Positions 37,513-45,585 of a stretch of 64,000 nt of DNA are shown here, piece after piece. A program made the position numbers and the translations under genes. The stretch comes from Nesterenkonia sp. E16_10 (GTDB lineage Bacteria; Actinomycetota; Actinomycetes; Actinomycetales; Micrococcaceae): contig NZ_JADPSA010000002.1 in the NCBI RefSeq assembly GCF_017347085.1, positions 1-64,000 of the forward strand, written 5' to 3'. Position 1 is the stretch's first letter. Each line of letters starts with the position of its first letter. The notes beneath the pieces are model-generated. The model did not search any database and had not been told where the DNA came from. It saw only the letters and a program-made list of their open reading frames with translations.

Positions 37513-38856
37513 ATGGTTCTGACCCGACGATTCCTCTACGTGGCGCTGGGACTCAGCGCCGTCGTCGTCGTGTTCCCGACGCCGGGCGCGCTGCTCGGCT
37601 GCGCGGTGCTGCTGATCCTGCTCGCCGCGGCGGACATGGTGCTCGCCGGCTCGCCGCGCAGCGTGCGGGTCGAGCGGGTGCCGACCGCCGGCGTGCGGCT
37701 GGGCCAGACGACGACGGCGAGCACCGTCGTCCACCAGGAGGGGGCGCGCCCGCTTCGGGGTCAGGTCAAGGACGGCTGGCAGCCCTCCGCCGGTGCACGC
37801 GCGCAGATCAGTCCGATCCGGCTGGGACCGGTCCGATCAACCGGTCCCGGCGGGTCAGCCGCCAAGATCCAGACCGCCCGGATCCAGACCGCGCTGCGCC
37901 CCACCCGGCGCGGAGACCTGCACAGCGAACATCTGAGCCTGCGCTCGATCGGGCCGCTGGGCCTGGCCGGGCGCCAGGTGACCCACCGGGTGCGGCACAC
38001 CCTGCGGGTGCTGCCGCCGTTCCATTCGCGGCGGCACCTGCCCTCGAAGCTGCAGCGGCTGCGTGAGCTGGACGGTGCGACCGCGGTGCAGATCCGTGGC
38101 GCCGGACATGAGTTCGATTCGCTGCGCGACTACGTGCGCGGCGACGATGTGCGCTCCATCGACTGGCGGGCCACCGCCCGGCGGCAGTCCTCCCAGGGTC
38201 AGCATCTGGTGGTGCGCACCTGGCGGCCTGAGCGGGACCGGCGCGTGATCATCGCGCTGGACTCCTCGCGCACCTCCGCGGTGCGCATCGAGGATGAGCC
38301 TCGGCTGGACTCCGGGATGGAGGCCGCGCTGCTGCTCGGTGCTCTCGCCGCCGGGGCCGGTGACCGGGTGGACTACTTCTCCTTCGACCGCGGCATCAGC
38401 TCGCAGGCCCGCTCCGGGATGCGCGGAGACCTGCTGCATCAGATGGCCGAGGCGATGTCCACGGTGGAGCCCCGCCTGGTGGAGGCGGACTTCTCCCAGC
38501 TGCCGGGCCAGATCCGAGCGATCAGCTCGCAGCGCAGCCTGCTGGTGGTGCTGACCTCGCTGGACTCCGGTTCACTGGAGGAGGGTCTGCTGCCTGTGCT
38601 GCCGGCGCTGACTCAGCGTCATCTCGTGGTGCTCGCCGCGGTGCGCGACCCGGAGCTGGATCGGCGGGCCCGCGCCCGGGAGACCGCCGGGGAGGTGTAC
38701 CGGGCGGCCGCCGCCGAGCGTGCGCTGATCGAGAAGGAGGCGCTGCGCCGCCAGCTGGCCTCGCTCGGGGTCGAGGTCGTCGAGGCCGCCCCGCACCAGC
38801 TGCCCCCGCAGCTCGCCGACACCTATATCCGGCTCAAGGCCTCGGGACGGCTCTGA
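37513..38856 (+). CDS. DUF58-domain protein
   Basis: A 447-residue protein. Two N-terminal hydrophobic stretches (about 6-22 and 24-40) anchor it. The DUF58 motif is GHEFDSLRDYVRGDDVRSIDWRA near 200, followed by a VWA-like domain with IIALDSSRTSAV and no complete MIDAS (DxSxS reads DSSRTS). It follows moxR by 13 bp; MoxR-DUF58 pairs are commonly co-encoded. It closes the operon that began at 33425. Confidence 0.88.
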   Translation: MVLTRRFLYVALGLSAVVVVFPTPGALLGCAVLLILLAAADMVLAGSPRSVRVERVPTAGVRLGQTTTASTVVHQEGARPLRGQVKDGWQPSAGARAQISPIRLGPVRSTGPGGSAAKIQTARIQTALRPTRRGDLHSEHLSLRSIGPLGLAGRQVTHRVRHTLRVLPPFHSRRHLPSKLQRLRELDGATAVQIRGAGHEFDSLRDYVRGDDVRSIDWRATARRQSSQGQHLVVRTWRPERDRRVIIALDSSRTSAVRIEDEPRLDSGMEAALLLGALAAGAGDRVDYFSFDRGISSQARSGMRGDLLHQMAEAMSTVEPRLVEADFSQLPGQIRAISSQRSLLVVLTSLDSGSLEEGLLPVLPALTQRHLVVLAAVRDPELDRRARARETAGEVYRAAAAERALIEKEALRRQLASLGVEVVEAAPHQLPPQLADTYIRLKASGRL

Positions 38857-38993
38857 GGCCGCTGCTGGGATGCTCACTGACCGGCGCTGACCGGCGGGAA
38901 TGCATCGACCCCCGGGAGTGCTGAATACTGGGCAGCAGAACCAGCTCGGCGCACACGGGTGCGCAACCACTACAGGGAACCGGGAAGAGATTC

Positions 38994-40148
38994 ATGAAGG
39001 TATTGGCAGCCATGTCCGGCGGAGTGGACTCCGCCGTGGCCGCGGCGCGCGCCGTGGACGCCGGCCACGAGGTCGTCGGGGTGCACCTGGCGCTGAGCCG
39101 GATGCCCGGCACGCTGCGCACCGGGTCCCGCGGCTGCTGCACCATCGAAGACTCCTCCGACGCCTGGCGCGCCTGCGAGAAGCTCGGAATCCCGTTCTAC
39201 GTCTGGGACTTCTCCGAACGCTTCAAGGCCGATGTGGTCGATGACTTCATCAGCGAGTACGCCGCAGGCCGCACCCCGAACCCCTGCATGCGCTGCAACG
39301 AGAAGATCAAGTTCGAGGCGCTGCTGGACAAGGCCATCGCGCTGGGCTTCGACGCCGTGGCCACCGGGCACTACGCCAAGGTCTTCCGCGACGCCGAGGG
39401 CAGCCCCGAGCTGCACCGGGCGGCCACCTGGACCAAGGACCAGTCCTACGTGCTCGGGGTGCTCACCACCGAGCAGCTCGAGCACTGCATCTTCCCGCTG
39501 GGCGAGACTCCCTCGAAGGACCTGGTCCGCGCCGAGGCGGCCGAGCGAGGACTCTCGGTGGCGAAGAAGCCGGACTCCCACGACATCTGCTTCATCCCCG
39601 ACGGCGACACCCGCGGCTGGCTCGCCGAGCAGATCGAGCTGCGCAACGGCCCGATCCTCGACGCCGAGGGTGAGCAGATCGGCGAGCATCAGGGCTCCGA
39701 GGCCTACACCGTGGGCCAGCGCCGCGGTCTCAAGCTCGGCCACCCCGCCCCGGACGGCAAGCCCCGGTTCGTGCTGGAGATCCGGCCCAAGGACAACACC
39801 GTGGTCGCCGGGCCGCGCGAGCTGCTCGAGATCGATCGGCTCACCGGCATCCGGCTCTCCTGGGCCGGTGCCCCGGTCACCGAGGCCGCCACCGGGGAAT
39901 GGTTCTCCCTGGACCTGCAGATCCGCGCCCACGCCGACCCGGTGCCCGCCCGCGCCCGGGTCGAGGCCGAGCACCCGGAGACCGAAGACGGCGCACCCCG
40001 GCTGATGGTGGAGCTCCAGGACGCGCTGCAGGGTGTCGCCCCCGGTCAGACCGCCGTCATGTACCAGGGAACCCGGGTGCTGGGACAGGCCACCATCGAC
40101 ACCGCCCGCTCGAAGAACTACCAGCCGGTGGCCTCCGCCGCCCAGTAG
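38994..40148 (+). CDS. mnmA: tRNA-specific 2-thiouridylase MnmA
   Basis: A 384-residue enzyme that thiolates U34 of Lys, Glu and Gln tRNAs. The PP-loop SGGVDS is at 8-13; the catalytic cysteines are Cys101 in [12 protein letters not shown] and Cys199 in [17 protein letters not shown] and YVLGVL are in their usual places. Sulfur comes from a cysteine desulfurase, and such a gene lies at 42673. ATG 38994 has GGGAAGAG upstream. It is followed nine bases later by the chorismate mutase gene, which however seems to have its own -10 box. Confidence 0.96.
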   Translation: MKVLAAMSGGVDSAVAAARAVDAGHEVVGVHLALSRMPGTLRTGSRGCCTIEDSSDAWRACEKLGIPFYVWDFSERFKADVVDDFISEYAAGRTPNPCMRCNEKIKFEALLDKAIALGFDAVATGHYAKVFRDAEGSPELHRAATWTKDQSYVLGVLTTEQLEHCIFPLGETPSKDLVRAEAAERGLSVAKKPDSHDICFIPDGDTRGWLAEQIELRNGPILDAEGEQIGEHQGSEAYTVGQRRGLKLGHPAPDGKPRFVLEIRPKDNTVVAGPRELLEIDRLTGIRLSWAGAPVTEAATGEWFSLDLQIRAHADPVPARARVEAEHPETEDGAPRLMVELQDALQGVAPGQTAVMYQGTRVLGQATIDTARSKNYQPVASAAQ

Positions 40149-40151
40149 GCT
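40146..40151 (+). promoter_or_regulatory. -10 box for leaderless chorismate mutase mRNA
   Basis: TAGGCT fits TANNNT and ends six bases before ATG 40158, placing the transcription start at the A of the ATG. There is no Shine-Dalgarno site. It overlaps the mnmA stop (TAG at 40146-40148) and decides between ATG 40154 and ATG 40158. Confidence 0.55.
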
Positions 40152-40157
40152 GGATGC

Positions 40158-40562
40158 ATGAGCACAGATCCCCGCGCCGGCGAGGCCGGCACCCAGGTAG
40201 AACCCGAGATCCTCGATGAGCTGCTCTCCATGCGAGCCAGCATCGACAACATCGATGCGACGCTGGTCTACCTGCTGGCCGAGCGGTTCAAGGCCACCCA
40301 GCGCGTCGGAGTGCTCAAGGCCAAGCACCAGCTCCCCGCGGCGGATCCGGCCCGCGAGAAGAACCAGATCTCGCGGCTCAAGCGGCTGGCGAATGAGGCT
40401 CAGCTCGACCCGGAGTTCGCCGAGAAGTTCCTGAACTTCATCATCGAAGAGGTCATCCGCCATCATCAGGCGATCTCCAGCGCCGGCCTCGGCTCCGCAG
40501 CGGTCGCCCCGGGAGAAACCGCCGACGACGCTGCCGCACCCCACGAATCGACCGACCGCTGA
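40158..40562 (+). CDS. AroQ-type chorismate mutase
   Basis: A 134-residue protein converting chorismate to prephenate for Phe/Tyr synthesis. The helical AroQ core is about 18-105: LLSMRASIDNIDATLVYLLAERF, the active-site RVGVLKAKHQLP and FIIEEVIRHHQAI. The 25-residue Ala/Glu/Thr-rich tail is probably disordered. Cytosolic; no signal peptide. It overlaps the next gene by one base (TGATG) and appears to be translated from a leaderless mRNA. Confidence 0.9.
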   Translation: MSTDPRAGEAGTQVEPEILDELLSMRASIDNIDATLVYLLAERFKATQRVGVLKAKHQLPAADPAREKNQISRLKRLANEAQLDPEFAEKFLNFIIEEVIRHHQAISSAGLGSAAVAPGETADDAAAPHESTDR

Positions 40563-41701
40563 TGCCGCTGCGCTCCGCCGCGGCCGGTGTGATGCCCGGG
40601 ACCGATCTGTTGCACAGCGCAGAGCTGCAGGCCGCCGAGCTGCCGGCACCACATCTGCCGGGACTGCCTGAACTTCCCGGACGCGGACTGCACTCGCAGC
40701 TGCTGGGCCGCAGCCTCGCTCAGCTCTCCGAGCTCGCCACCGAGCTGACCTCCTACGGATGGCGGCTCACCCAGCGACCCGGCGCCGATGACCAGCGCGC
40801 CCGCGGCTGGCTGCGCTCGGATGTGGACACCTTGGCCGATGTCCGCGGGCGGCGCCGCGAGGCCGGCCTGGACGCCGCCGACGAGAACGGACTCGCCGCT
40901 CCCCTGGTGCTGGAGCTGCTGGGACCGATCAGCCTGATGGCGAGCCTCGCGCTGCCGTCCGGCGAGAAGGTGCTCACCGATCATGGAGCACGCCGAGACC
41001 TGGCCGGCTCGCTGGCCGCGGGGGTCGCCGAACACCTGAGCCATGTGCGGCGAGCCTGCGCGCCGTCGTCGTTGACCGTGATCATCGCCGAACCCGACTA
41101 CACCCGGGCTCGCGGGGGGCTGATCCCCACGGTCAGCGGCTACCGGACGATCCGGGCGCTGGACCGCGAGGAGGCCCGCGGCCACCTCGGCCTCATGATC
41201 GAGACCCTCCAGCGCGGCGGTGCCGAGGAGATCTTGCTCGACCTCGGCGGCGTCGTGGAGGCGGAGCATCTGCAGGACTTTCGGGCGGCCCAGGGCCCGA
41301 AGGTCAGCGGCTTCGGAGTCGATCTCACCGTGATGCAGGCACAGGGTTGGGAGCGCACCGCCGAACTGGTCGAATCTGGGGCCACCATGCTCGCCTCCAC
41401 ACTGACCGCCGCGGATGCCGCAGCCGCCGCGCGGCCCTACTCTTCCGAGGCCTCACGCCGCGGGGAGACTCAGCTCCCCCAGGTCAGCGACCTGGCACGA
41501 AGGCTGCGTGGGCCTTGGGACCGGATCGGGATGCCGCTGACCAGTCTGGAGAACTTCATCCTGGTCGGCTCCGCCGCGCGGCACCAGGCAGAACCGGCCC
41601 GCTCGCAGTTCGCCTCGCTCACCGAACCCGCCGCGATGCGGGTGCTCACCCGGGTGCGCGACACCGCCGAGGCGCTGCGCGACCAGCTCCGCGAGGCCTG
41701 A
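40562..41701 (+). CDS. MetE C-terminal-domain-like orphan protein
   Basis: A 379-residue protein related in layout to the C-terminal (catalytic, UROD-like barrel) half of cobalamin-independent methionine synthase, without the N-terminal half. Visible parts are the start GTDLLHSAELQAAELPAPHLP, the barrel strands APLVLELLGPISLM and EEILLDLGGVVEAEH, and a C-terminal Arg-rich helix. The Cys/His zinc ligands of MetE are not evident, so catalysis is doubtful. A similar orphan (Rv3015c) lies near the iscS/mnmA region in mycobacteria. Its start overlaps the chorismate mutase stop by one base. Confidence 0.7.
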   Translation: MPLRSAAAGVMPGTDLLHSAELQAAELPAPHLPGLPELPGRGLHSQLLGRSLAQLSELATELTSYGWRLTQRPGADDQRARGWLRSDVDTLADVRGRRREAGLDAADENGLAAPLVLELLGPISLMASLALPSGEKVLTDHGARRDLAGSLAAGVAEHLSHVRRACAPSSLTVIIAEPDYTRARGGLIPTVSGYRTIRALDREEARGHLGLMIETLQRGGAEEILLDLGGVVEAEHLQDFRAAQGPKVSGFGVDLTVMQAQGWERTAELVESGATMLASTLTAADAAAAARPYSSEASRRGETQLPQVSDLARRLRGPWDRIGMPLTSLENFILVGSAARHQAEPARSQFASLTEPAAMRVLTRVRDTAEALRDQLREA

Positions 41702-41736
41702 GCGGGGTGCGCGCCCGGTCCGCGCCCCCTTACACT

Positions 41737-41837
41737 TTCCCTCCCCTTACACTTCCCTCCTCTCACACGTTCCCTCCCCTTCCACCTTCCCTCCCCTTCC
41801 ACCTTCCCTCCCCTTCCACCTTCCCTCCCCTTCCCTC
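41737..41837 (+). repeat. 17-bp polypyrimidine tandem repeat
   Basis: Six units of about 17 bp: three perfect TTCCCTCCCCTTCCACC copies at 41770, 41787 and 41804, a partial at 41821, and two divergent ones at 41737 and 41753. The plus strand is almost free of purines; the complementary strand is G/A-rich with many GGG and GGGG runs. It lies between the MetE-like gene and a REP-like element. Confidence 0.9.
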
Positions 41838-41839
41838 AC

Positions 41840-41900
41840 TGGGGCGGAAACGGGTGGAATGCGGCCGTAGGAAGACCTCAGAGCACCTGGATGCGCCCCA
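41840..41900. repeat. REP-like element, copy A
   Basis: A 61-bp element bounded by TGGGGCG and CGCCCCA in inverted orientation. It matches copy 1 at 42446-42506 at 54 of 61 positions, both including GGGTGGAATGC and CTCAGAGCACCTG. The arms allow an imperfect long hairpin. It lies between the polypyrimidine array and the VOC gene. Confidence 0.85.
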
Positions 41901-41951
41901 CGGATGCGCTTCGCCCCGGCAACTCAAGCCCCCTACCCGAAAGAGGCCCCC

Positions 41952-42365
41952 ATGGAGCAGCGACTCTCACTGATCACCCTCGCCGTGGCCGACCTGTCGG
42001 TGACCCGACGCTTCTACGTCGAGGGTCTCGGCTGGGCGCCCAGCGTGGAGGCCCCCGGGGTGCTGATGCTGCGCGCCGGCGAGCATCTGCTGCTCTCGCT
42101 CTGGGATCGGGCCGAGTTCGAGGCCGAGGTGGGCCCGATCATGACCGGTCCAGGGGTGGCGCCGCTGACCCTGGCGCACAACGTCGCTGAAGACGCGCAG
42201 GTCGATGAGGTCCTGGACCTGGCGCGCGCGGCCGGAGCCACTGAGATTCAGCCCGCCGAGCGTCGCGAATGGGGCGGCTACAGCGGATATTTCGCCGACC
42301 CTGACGGATTCCGCTGGGAGATCGCCTGCGCGCCGGGCGAGGTCAACGACATCGTCCTGCCCTGA
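41952..42365 (+). CDS. VOC-superfamily (glyoxalase-like) protein
   Basis: A 137-residue protein with the two beta-alpha-beta-beta-beta modules of the vicinal oxygen chelate fold: LITLAVADLSVTRRFYVEGLGW at the N-terminus and GYSGYFADPDGFRWEIA at the C-terminus, including the usual metal-ligand Glu. No His is seen at the first ligand position (LAVAD instead of LxVxH-like), so the exact chemistry is uncertain. ATG 41952 with AGAGGCCCC upstream is preferred to an in-frame ATG at 41904. The gene is bracketed by REP-like elements on both sides. Confidence 0.85.
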   Translation: MEQRLSLITLAVADLSVTRRFYVEGLGWAPSVEAPGVLMLRAGEHLLLSLWDRAEFEAEVGPIMTGPGVAPLTLAHNVAEDAQVDEVLDLARAAGATEIQPAERREWGGYSGYFADPDGFRWEIACAPGEVNDIVLP

Positions 42366-42445
42366 GCCGAAGCCACCCCGCCTCACCCCCGCCCCCGCCA
42401 CGCGCACCCGCCTCGGGCACCTCGCGCGCTCGCCCGAGCCGTCGC

Positions 42446-42630
42446 TGGGGCGGCAACGGGTGGAATGCAGCCGTATAGAGAGCTCAGAGCACCTGTATGC
42501 GCCCCAGGAACGCCGGGACACAGGGAATGCAGCCGCATAGAGGGCCGGAAGCACCTGTATGCGCCCCAGAGACGCCGGGACACAGGGAATGCGGCCGCCT
42601 AGAGACCTCAGAGCACCTGTATGCGCCCCA
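42446..42630. repeat. Three tandem REP-like elements, copies 1-3
   Basis: Copies lie head to tail at 42446-42506, 42507-42568 and 42569-42630 (61, 62 and 62 bp). Each ends with GCACCTGTATGCGCCCCA; copies 2 and 3 begin with a shared CGCCGGGACACAGGGAATGC stretch in place of the TGGGGCGG start. A partial unit continues to about 42650. They fill the space between the VOC gene and the cysteine desulfurase stop. Apparent reading frames here repeat the translation of the element and are not genes. Confidence 0.9.
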
Positions 42631-42672
42631 GGAACGCCGGGTTACGGGCGAAACGCAGGATCCTGCCCTCGT

Positions 42673-43905
42673 TCAGCGTCGGGCGGCGGCCATTCCGGCG
42701 GTGCGCGCCTGGGCGATCACTGCGGGCAGCGCGGCGGCCAGCGCGGCCACATCCTGCTCCGTCGTCGTCCAGCCCAGGCTGAAGCGCTGGGCGCCGCGGG
42801 ACTGTTCCTCGCTGAGACCCATCGCGAGCAGCACGTGGGAGGGGCGCGGGACCCCGGCGGTGCAGGCCGAACCGGTAGCGGTGTCGAAGCCCGCCATGTC
42901 CAGCATGAACAGCAGCGAATCGCCCTCGGCCTCGTCCACGGTGATGTGCAGGTTGTTCGGCAGCCGCAGCTCCGGGTGGGTCCGCGGGTCCGGTCCGCGC
43001 AGCGTGACCCCCTCGAGCCCGACCACCGCGTCCAGCAGCTGATCCCGCAGCCCTGCCAGTCGCTGGGACTCCTGCTCCTGGGAGGCCACCAGCTCCTGGG
43101 CCACCGCGGCGAAGGAACAGATCCCGGCGACGTCGAGCGTGCCGGAGCGGATGTCGCGCTCCTGCCCGCCGCCGTGCAGCACCGGGGTCAGCGCCACGTC
43201 GCGTCGGACCAGCAGCGCGCCGATGCCCACCGGGGCGCCGATCTTATGGCCGCTGATCGCCAGGGTCGCGGCACCGGAGTCGCGGAAGCTCATCGGCGCC
43301 GTACCGGCAGGAAGCGATCCGAAGGCCTGGACCGCGTCGGTGTGCAGCGGCACCCCGTAGCGCGCGCAGAGCTCGCCGATCGCAGCGATCGGCTGGATCG
43401 CGCCGGTCTCGTTATTGGCCCACATCACGGTGACCAGCGCGACCGAGTCCGCAGACTCAGCCAGCTGTGCCTCCAGGGCAGGCAGATCCACGATCCCCTG
43501 CGCATCCACGGCAATGATGTCCAGCGCGGCGCCCTCGTGAGCCTCGAGCCATTCAGCCGTCTCGAGCACCGCGTGGTGCTCGATCCCGGGCAGCAGGATC
43601 CGACGCCGGGCCGGGTCCTGCGCGCGGCGCTGCCAGTAGAGCCCCTTGACCGCGAGGTTGTCCGCCTCGGTGCCCCCGGAGGTGAAGATCACCTCGGAGG
43701 GGTGCGCTCCTGCGGCACGGGCGAGCTGCTCGCGGGCGGAGTCCACCGCCAACCGGGCGCGGCGGCCGGAGCCGTGCAGCGAGGAGGGGTTCGACAGGGC
43801 CGGCATGACCTCGGTGAGCACCCGCATCGCGGTGGGCTTGATCGGAGTGGTGGCGGCGTGGTCGAAATAGGTTCCGCCCGGCAGGGCCTCAGGTGCAGAT
43901 GACAT
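42673..43905 (-). CDS. Cysteine desulfurase (IscS/NifS family)
   Basis: A 410-residue PLP enzyme that takes sulfur from cysteine for tRNA thiolation and Fe-S clusters. The N-terminus has YFDHAATTPIKPTAM; TSGGTEADNLAVKG binds the cofactor; the Schiff-base Lys is in ISGHKIGAPVGIGAL; the catalytic Cys is in GSACTAGVPRPSHVL. ATG 43905 is chosen; a GTG at 43914 adds three residues. It probably supplies sulfur to MnmA (38994); the two genes are close in mycobacteria as well (iscS-trmU). It is divergent from the J-domain gene by 43 bp. Confidence 0.93.
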   Translation of the reverse strand: MSSAPEALPGGTYFDHAATTPIKPTAMRVLTEVMPALSNPSSLHGSGRRARLAVDSAREQLARAAGAHPSEVIFTSGGTEADNLAVKGLYWQRRAQDPARRRILLPGIEHHAVLETAEWLEAHEGAALDIIAVDAQGIVDLPALEAQLAESADSVALVTVMWANNETGAIQPIAAIGELCARYGVPLHTDAVQAFGSLPAGTAPMSFRDSGAATLAISGHKIGAPVGIGALLVRRDVALTPVLHGGGQERDIRSGTLDVAGICSFAAVAQELVASQEQESQRLAGLRDQLLDAVVGLEGVTLRGPDPRTHPELRLPNNLHITVDEAEGDSLLFMLDMAGFDTATGSACTAGVPRPSHVLLAMGLSEEQSRGAQRFSLGWTTTEQDVAALAAALPAVIAQARTAGMAAARR

Positions 43906-43948
43906 CGTGTCCACGATTCTACGCTTTTGGGGCTATCGTGAATCCTCG

Positions 43949-45007
43949 ATGAGCAGTCACTCCGGAGATCTCTACAGCGTGCTGGGCATCGGCCCCGACG
44001 CCGACGCCCAGGCCGTCCGCGCGGCCTACCGCAAGCAGGTCAGGCGGGCCCACCCCGACGCCGGCGGCACCGCGGAGGAGTTTCACGAGGTGCAGTCGGC
44101 CTGGGAGGTCCTCGGCGATGAGGCGGCCCGGGCCGCCTACGATCGGAGGCTGCGCCAGCCGCAGGGCGCCGGCGCGGAAGCCGACTCCGAGAACGAGGGG
44201 CCCACCTACGGCCGTCCCGGGTTCGGCGGCTTCGGCGGAACGGGGGCGGCATTCCGGACCACCGCCTCGGGCAGCACCTCGGCGCGCTCCGGCAGCGCCG
44301 ATTCCGCCCGTACCCCCTCGGGGACCGCCCACCTGGCCCCGATCTACATCCCTGACCTCTCCCAGCCCGAGCCGCTCTCTCTGCCGCTGACCAGTCAGCG
44401 CACGCATGGTCGCTTCGCCTCGAAGGGGCTCTTCGGCGGAGGCCGCACCCGCCGCGCCGAGCGGATGGCGGCGCTGCTGGAGAAGCACGTACTCTCCGAG
44501 CTGCCCACCGCGCGACTCTTCAACGCCGTCGCCCTGGAACCGGCGGGCAAGGACCGCCGCGGATCCAGCCGTCCCCCGCGCGGGCCGGCGGTGGATCACG
44601 TGCTGGTCTGCGGGGACACCCTGGTGGTGGTCTCCTCCTTGGAGGTGCCCGCTGCGGCTGCGTCCTGGGACGGCCGCCGGCTTCACGCCGCCGGACGCTC
44701 GCTGACCCTGCCTGACCTCACCGGAGACTCCCGGCTGCTGCGCGCCACCGTGGAGGCCGCGATGCGGGAGACCGGCCGCGAGACCAGCCTGAACCTGGGG
44801 CAGCAGCTCGTGCTGCAGTCCCCCGACGGCGGCATGCAGAGCCCGGTGGTGGAGTCCCGAGGGACCGGCATCGCGCGGGCCCCGCTGGCCCCGGCGCGTG
44901 CCTTCCGCAGCATCCGCGAGCAGCTCGCCGCCTCCGCCCAGGCCAACGTGATCGACCGGCACCTGCTTGCCGCGCTGCGCCGTCAGCTGCAGCACCCGCT
45001 GGAGTGA
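43949..45007 (+). CDS. J-domain protein with unknown C-terminal domain
   Basis: A 352-residue protein. Residues 6-65 are a J domain with LYSVLGIGPDADAQAVRAAY and the HPD motif in RRAHPDAGG. A Gly/Ser/Ala-rich linker follows (80-140). The C-terminal 200 residues (about 150-352) are globular, with DHVLVCGDTLVVVSSLEV, and are not recognised. It lacks the Gly/Phe and zinc-finger parts of full DnaJ, so it is a type III J protein that may recruit DnaK to a special client. ATG 43949 follows a possible -10 TATCGT nine bases upstream; the frame from 43907 is less likely. Confidence 0.82.
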   Translation: MSSHSGDLYSVLGIGPDADAQAVRAAYRKQVRRAHPDAGGTAEEFHEVQSAWEVLGDEAARAAYDRRLRQPQGAGAEADSENEGPTYGRPGFGGFGGTGAAFRTTASGSTSARSGSADSARTPSGTAHLAPIYIPDLSQPEPLSLPLTSQRTHGRFASKGLFGGGRTRRAERMAALLEKHVLSELPTARLFNAVALEPAGKDRRGSSRPPRGPAVDHVLVCGDTLVVVSSLEVPAAAASWDGRRLHAAGRSLTLPDLTGDSRLLRATVEAAMRETGRETSLNLGQQLVLQSPDGGMQSPVVESRGTGIARAPLAPARAFRSIREQLAASAQANVIDRHLLAALRRQLQHPLE

Positions 45008-45040
45008 CCGCTCCCTGAGCCCAGCCGGTTCCGTCGCCGG

Positions 45041-45046
45041 TAGGAT
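45041..45046 (+). promoter_or_regulatory. -10 box for leaderless trmL mRNA
   Basis: TAGGAT (TANNNT) ends seven bases before GTG 45054, so transcription probably starts at or next to the start codon. The TAGGA could also act as a weak Shine-Dalgarno site for the same GTG. Confidence 0.4.
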
Positions 45047-45053
45047 GACGGGC

Positions 45054-45527
45054 GTGAACACTCCGATTCGGGTGCTGGTGGACCAGCCTGAGATTCCCGG
45101 CAACACCGGCAACCTGATCCGGCTCGCCGCTGTCACCGGGGTGGAGCTGCATCTGGCCGAACCGATCGGCTTCGACTTCGCCGACGCCAAGCTGCGCCGT
45201 GCCGGTCTGGACTACCACGATCTCGCCGTGATGACCGTGCACCCGAGCCTGGAGGCCGCCTATGCGGCACTGGCTCCCCAGCGCATCTTCGCCTTCACCG
45301 GCGAGGGCACCGTCACCCACACCTCGATCACCTACCGCCCCGGCGATGTGCTGCTCTTCGGCCGGGAGTCCACCGGGTTGGACGAGGCGGTGAAAGCCGA
45401 TCCGCGGATCACCGATCGGGTGCGGATCCCGATGCTCGCCTCCCGGCGTTCGCTGAACCTGGCGAACTCGGTCTCGATCGCCGTCTACGAGGCCTGGCGT
45501 CAGGACGGTTTCGGCGGAGCCGTCTGA
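45054..45527 (+). CDS. trmL: tRNA (cytidine/uridine-34 2'-O)-methyltransferase, TrmL-like
   Basis: A 157-residue SPOUT methyltransferase, close to the family length. The N-terminus VLVDQPEIPGNTGNLIRLAA and the knot part LLFGRESTGLDE, followed by IPMLASRRSLNLANSVSIAVYEA, are diagnostic. It methylates the wobble ribose of Leu tRNAs with S-adenosylmethionine. I choose GTG 45054 (MNTPIRVLVDQ); ATG 45045 would add three residues. It follows the J-domain gene by 46 bp on the same strand. Confidence 0.93.
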   Translation: MNTPIRVLVDQPEIPGNTGNLIRLAAVTGVELHLAEPIGFDFADAKLRRAGLDYHDLAVMTVHPSLEAAYAALAPQRIFAFTGEGTVTHTSITYRPGDVLLFGRESTGLDEAVKADPRITDRVRIPMLASRRSLNLANSVSIAVYEAWRQDGFGGAV

Positions 45528-45571
45528 CGCTCATGAGGGTGTTGGTGACGCTGAAGCCCGCTGGGGCTCGC

Positions 45572-45577
45572 TACACT
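45572..45577 (+). promoter_or_regulatory. -10 box before sigma/anti-sigma fusion gene
   Basis: TACACT (TANNNT) ends eight bases before ATG 45586, and no Shine-Dalgarno site is present, so a leaderless or near-leaderless transcript is likely. Confidence 0.45.
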
Positions 45578-45585
45578 CACCAACC

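Noticed and set aside
42497-43042. Plus-strand frame translating as repeated YAPQERR-like units
   Set aside because: It is the translation of REP-like copies and then runs antisense to the desulfurase gene; no ribosome site.
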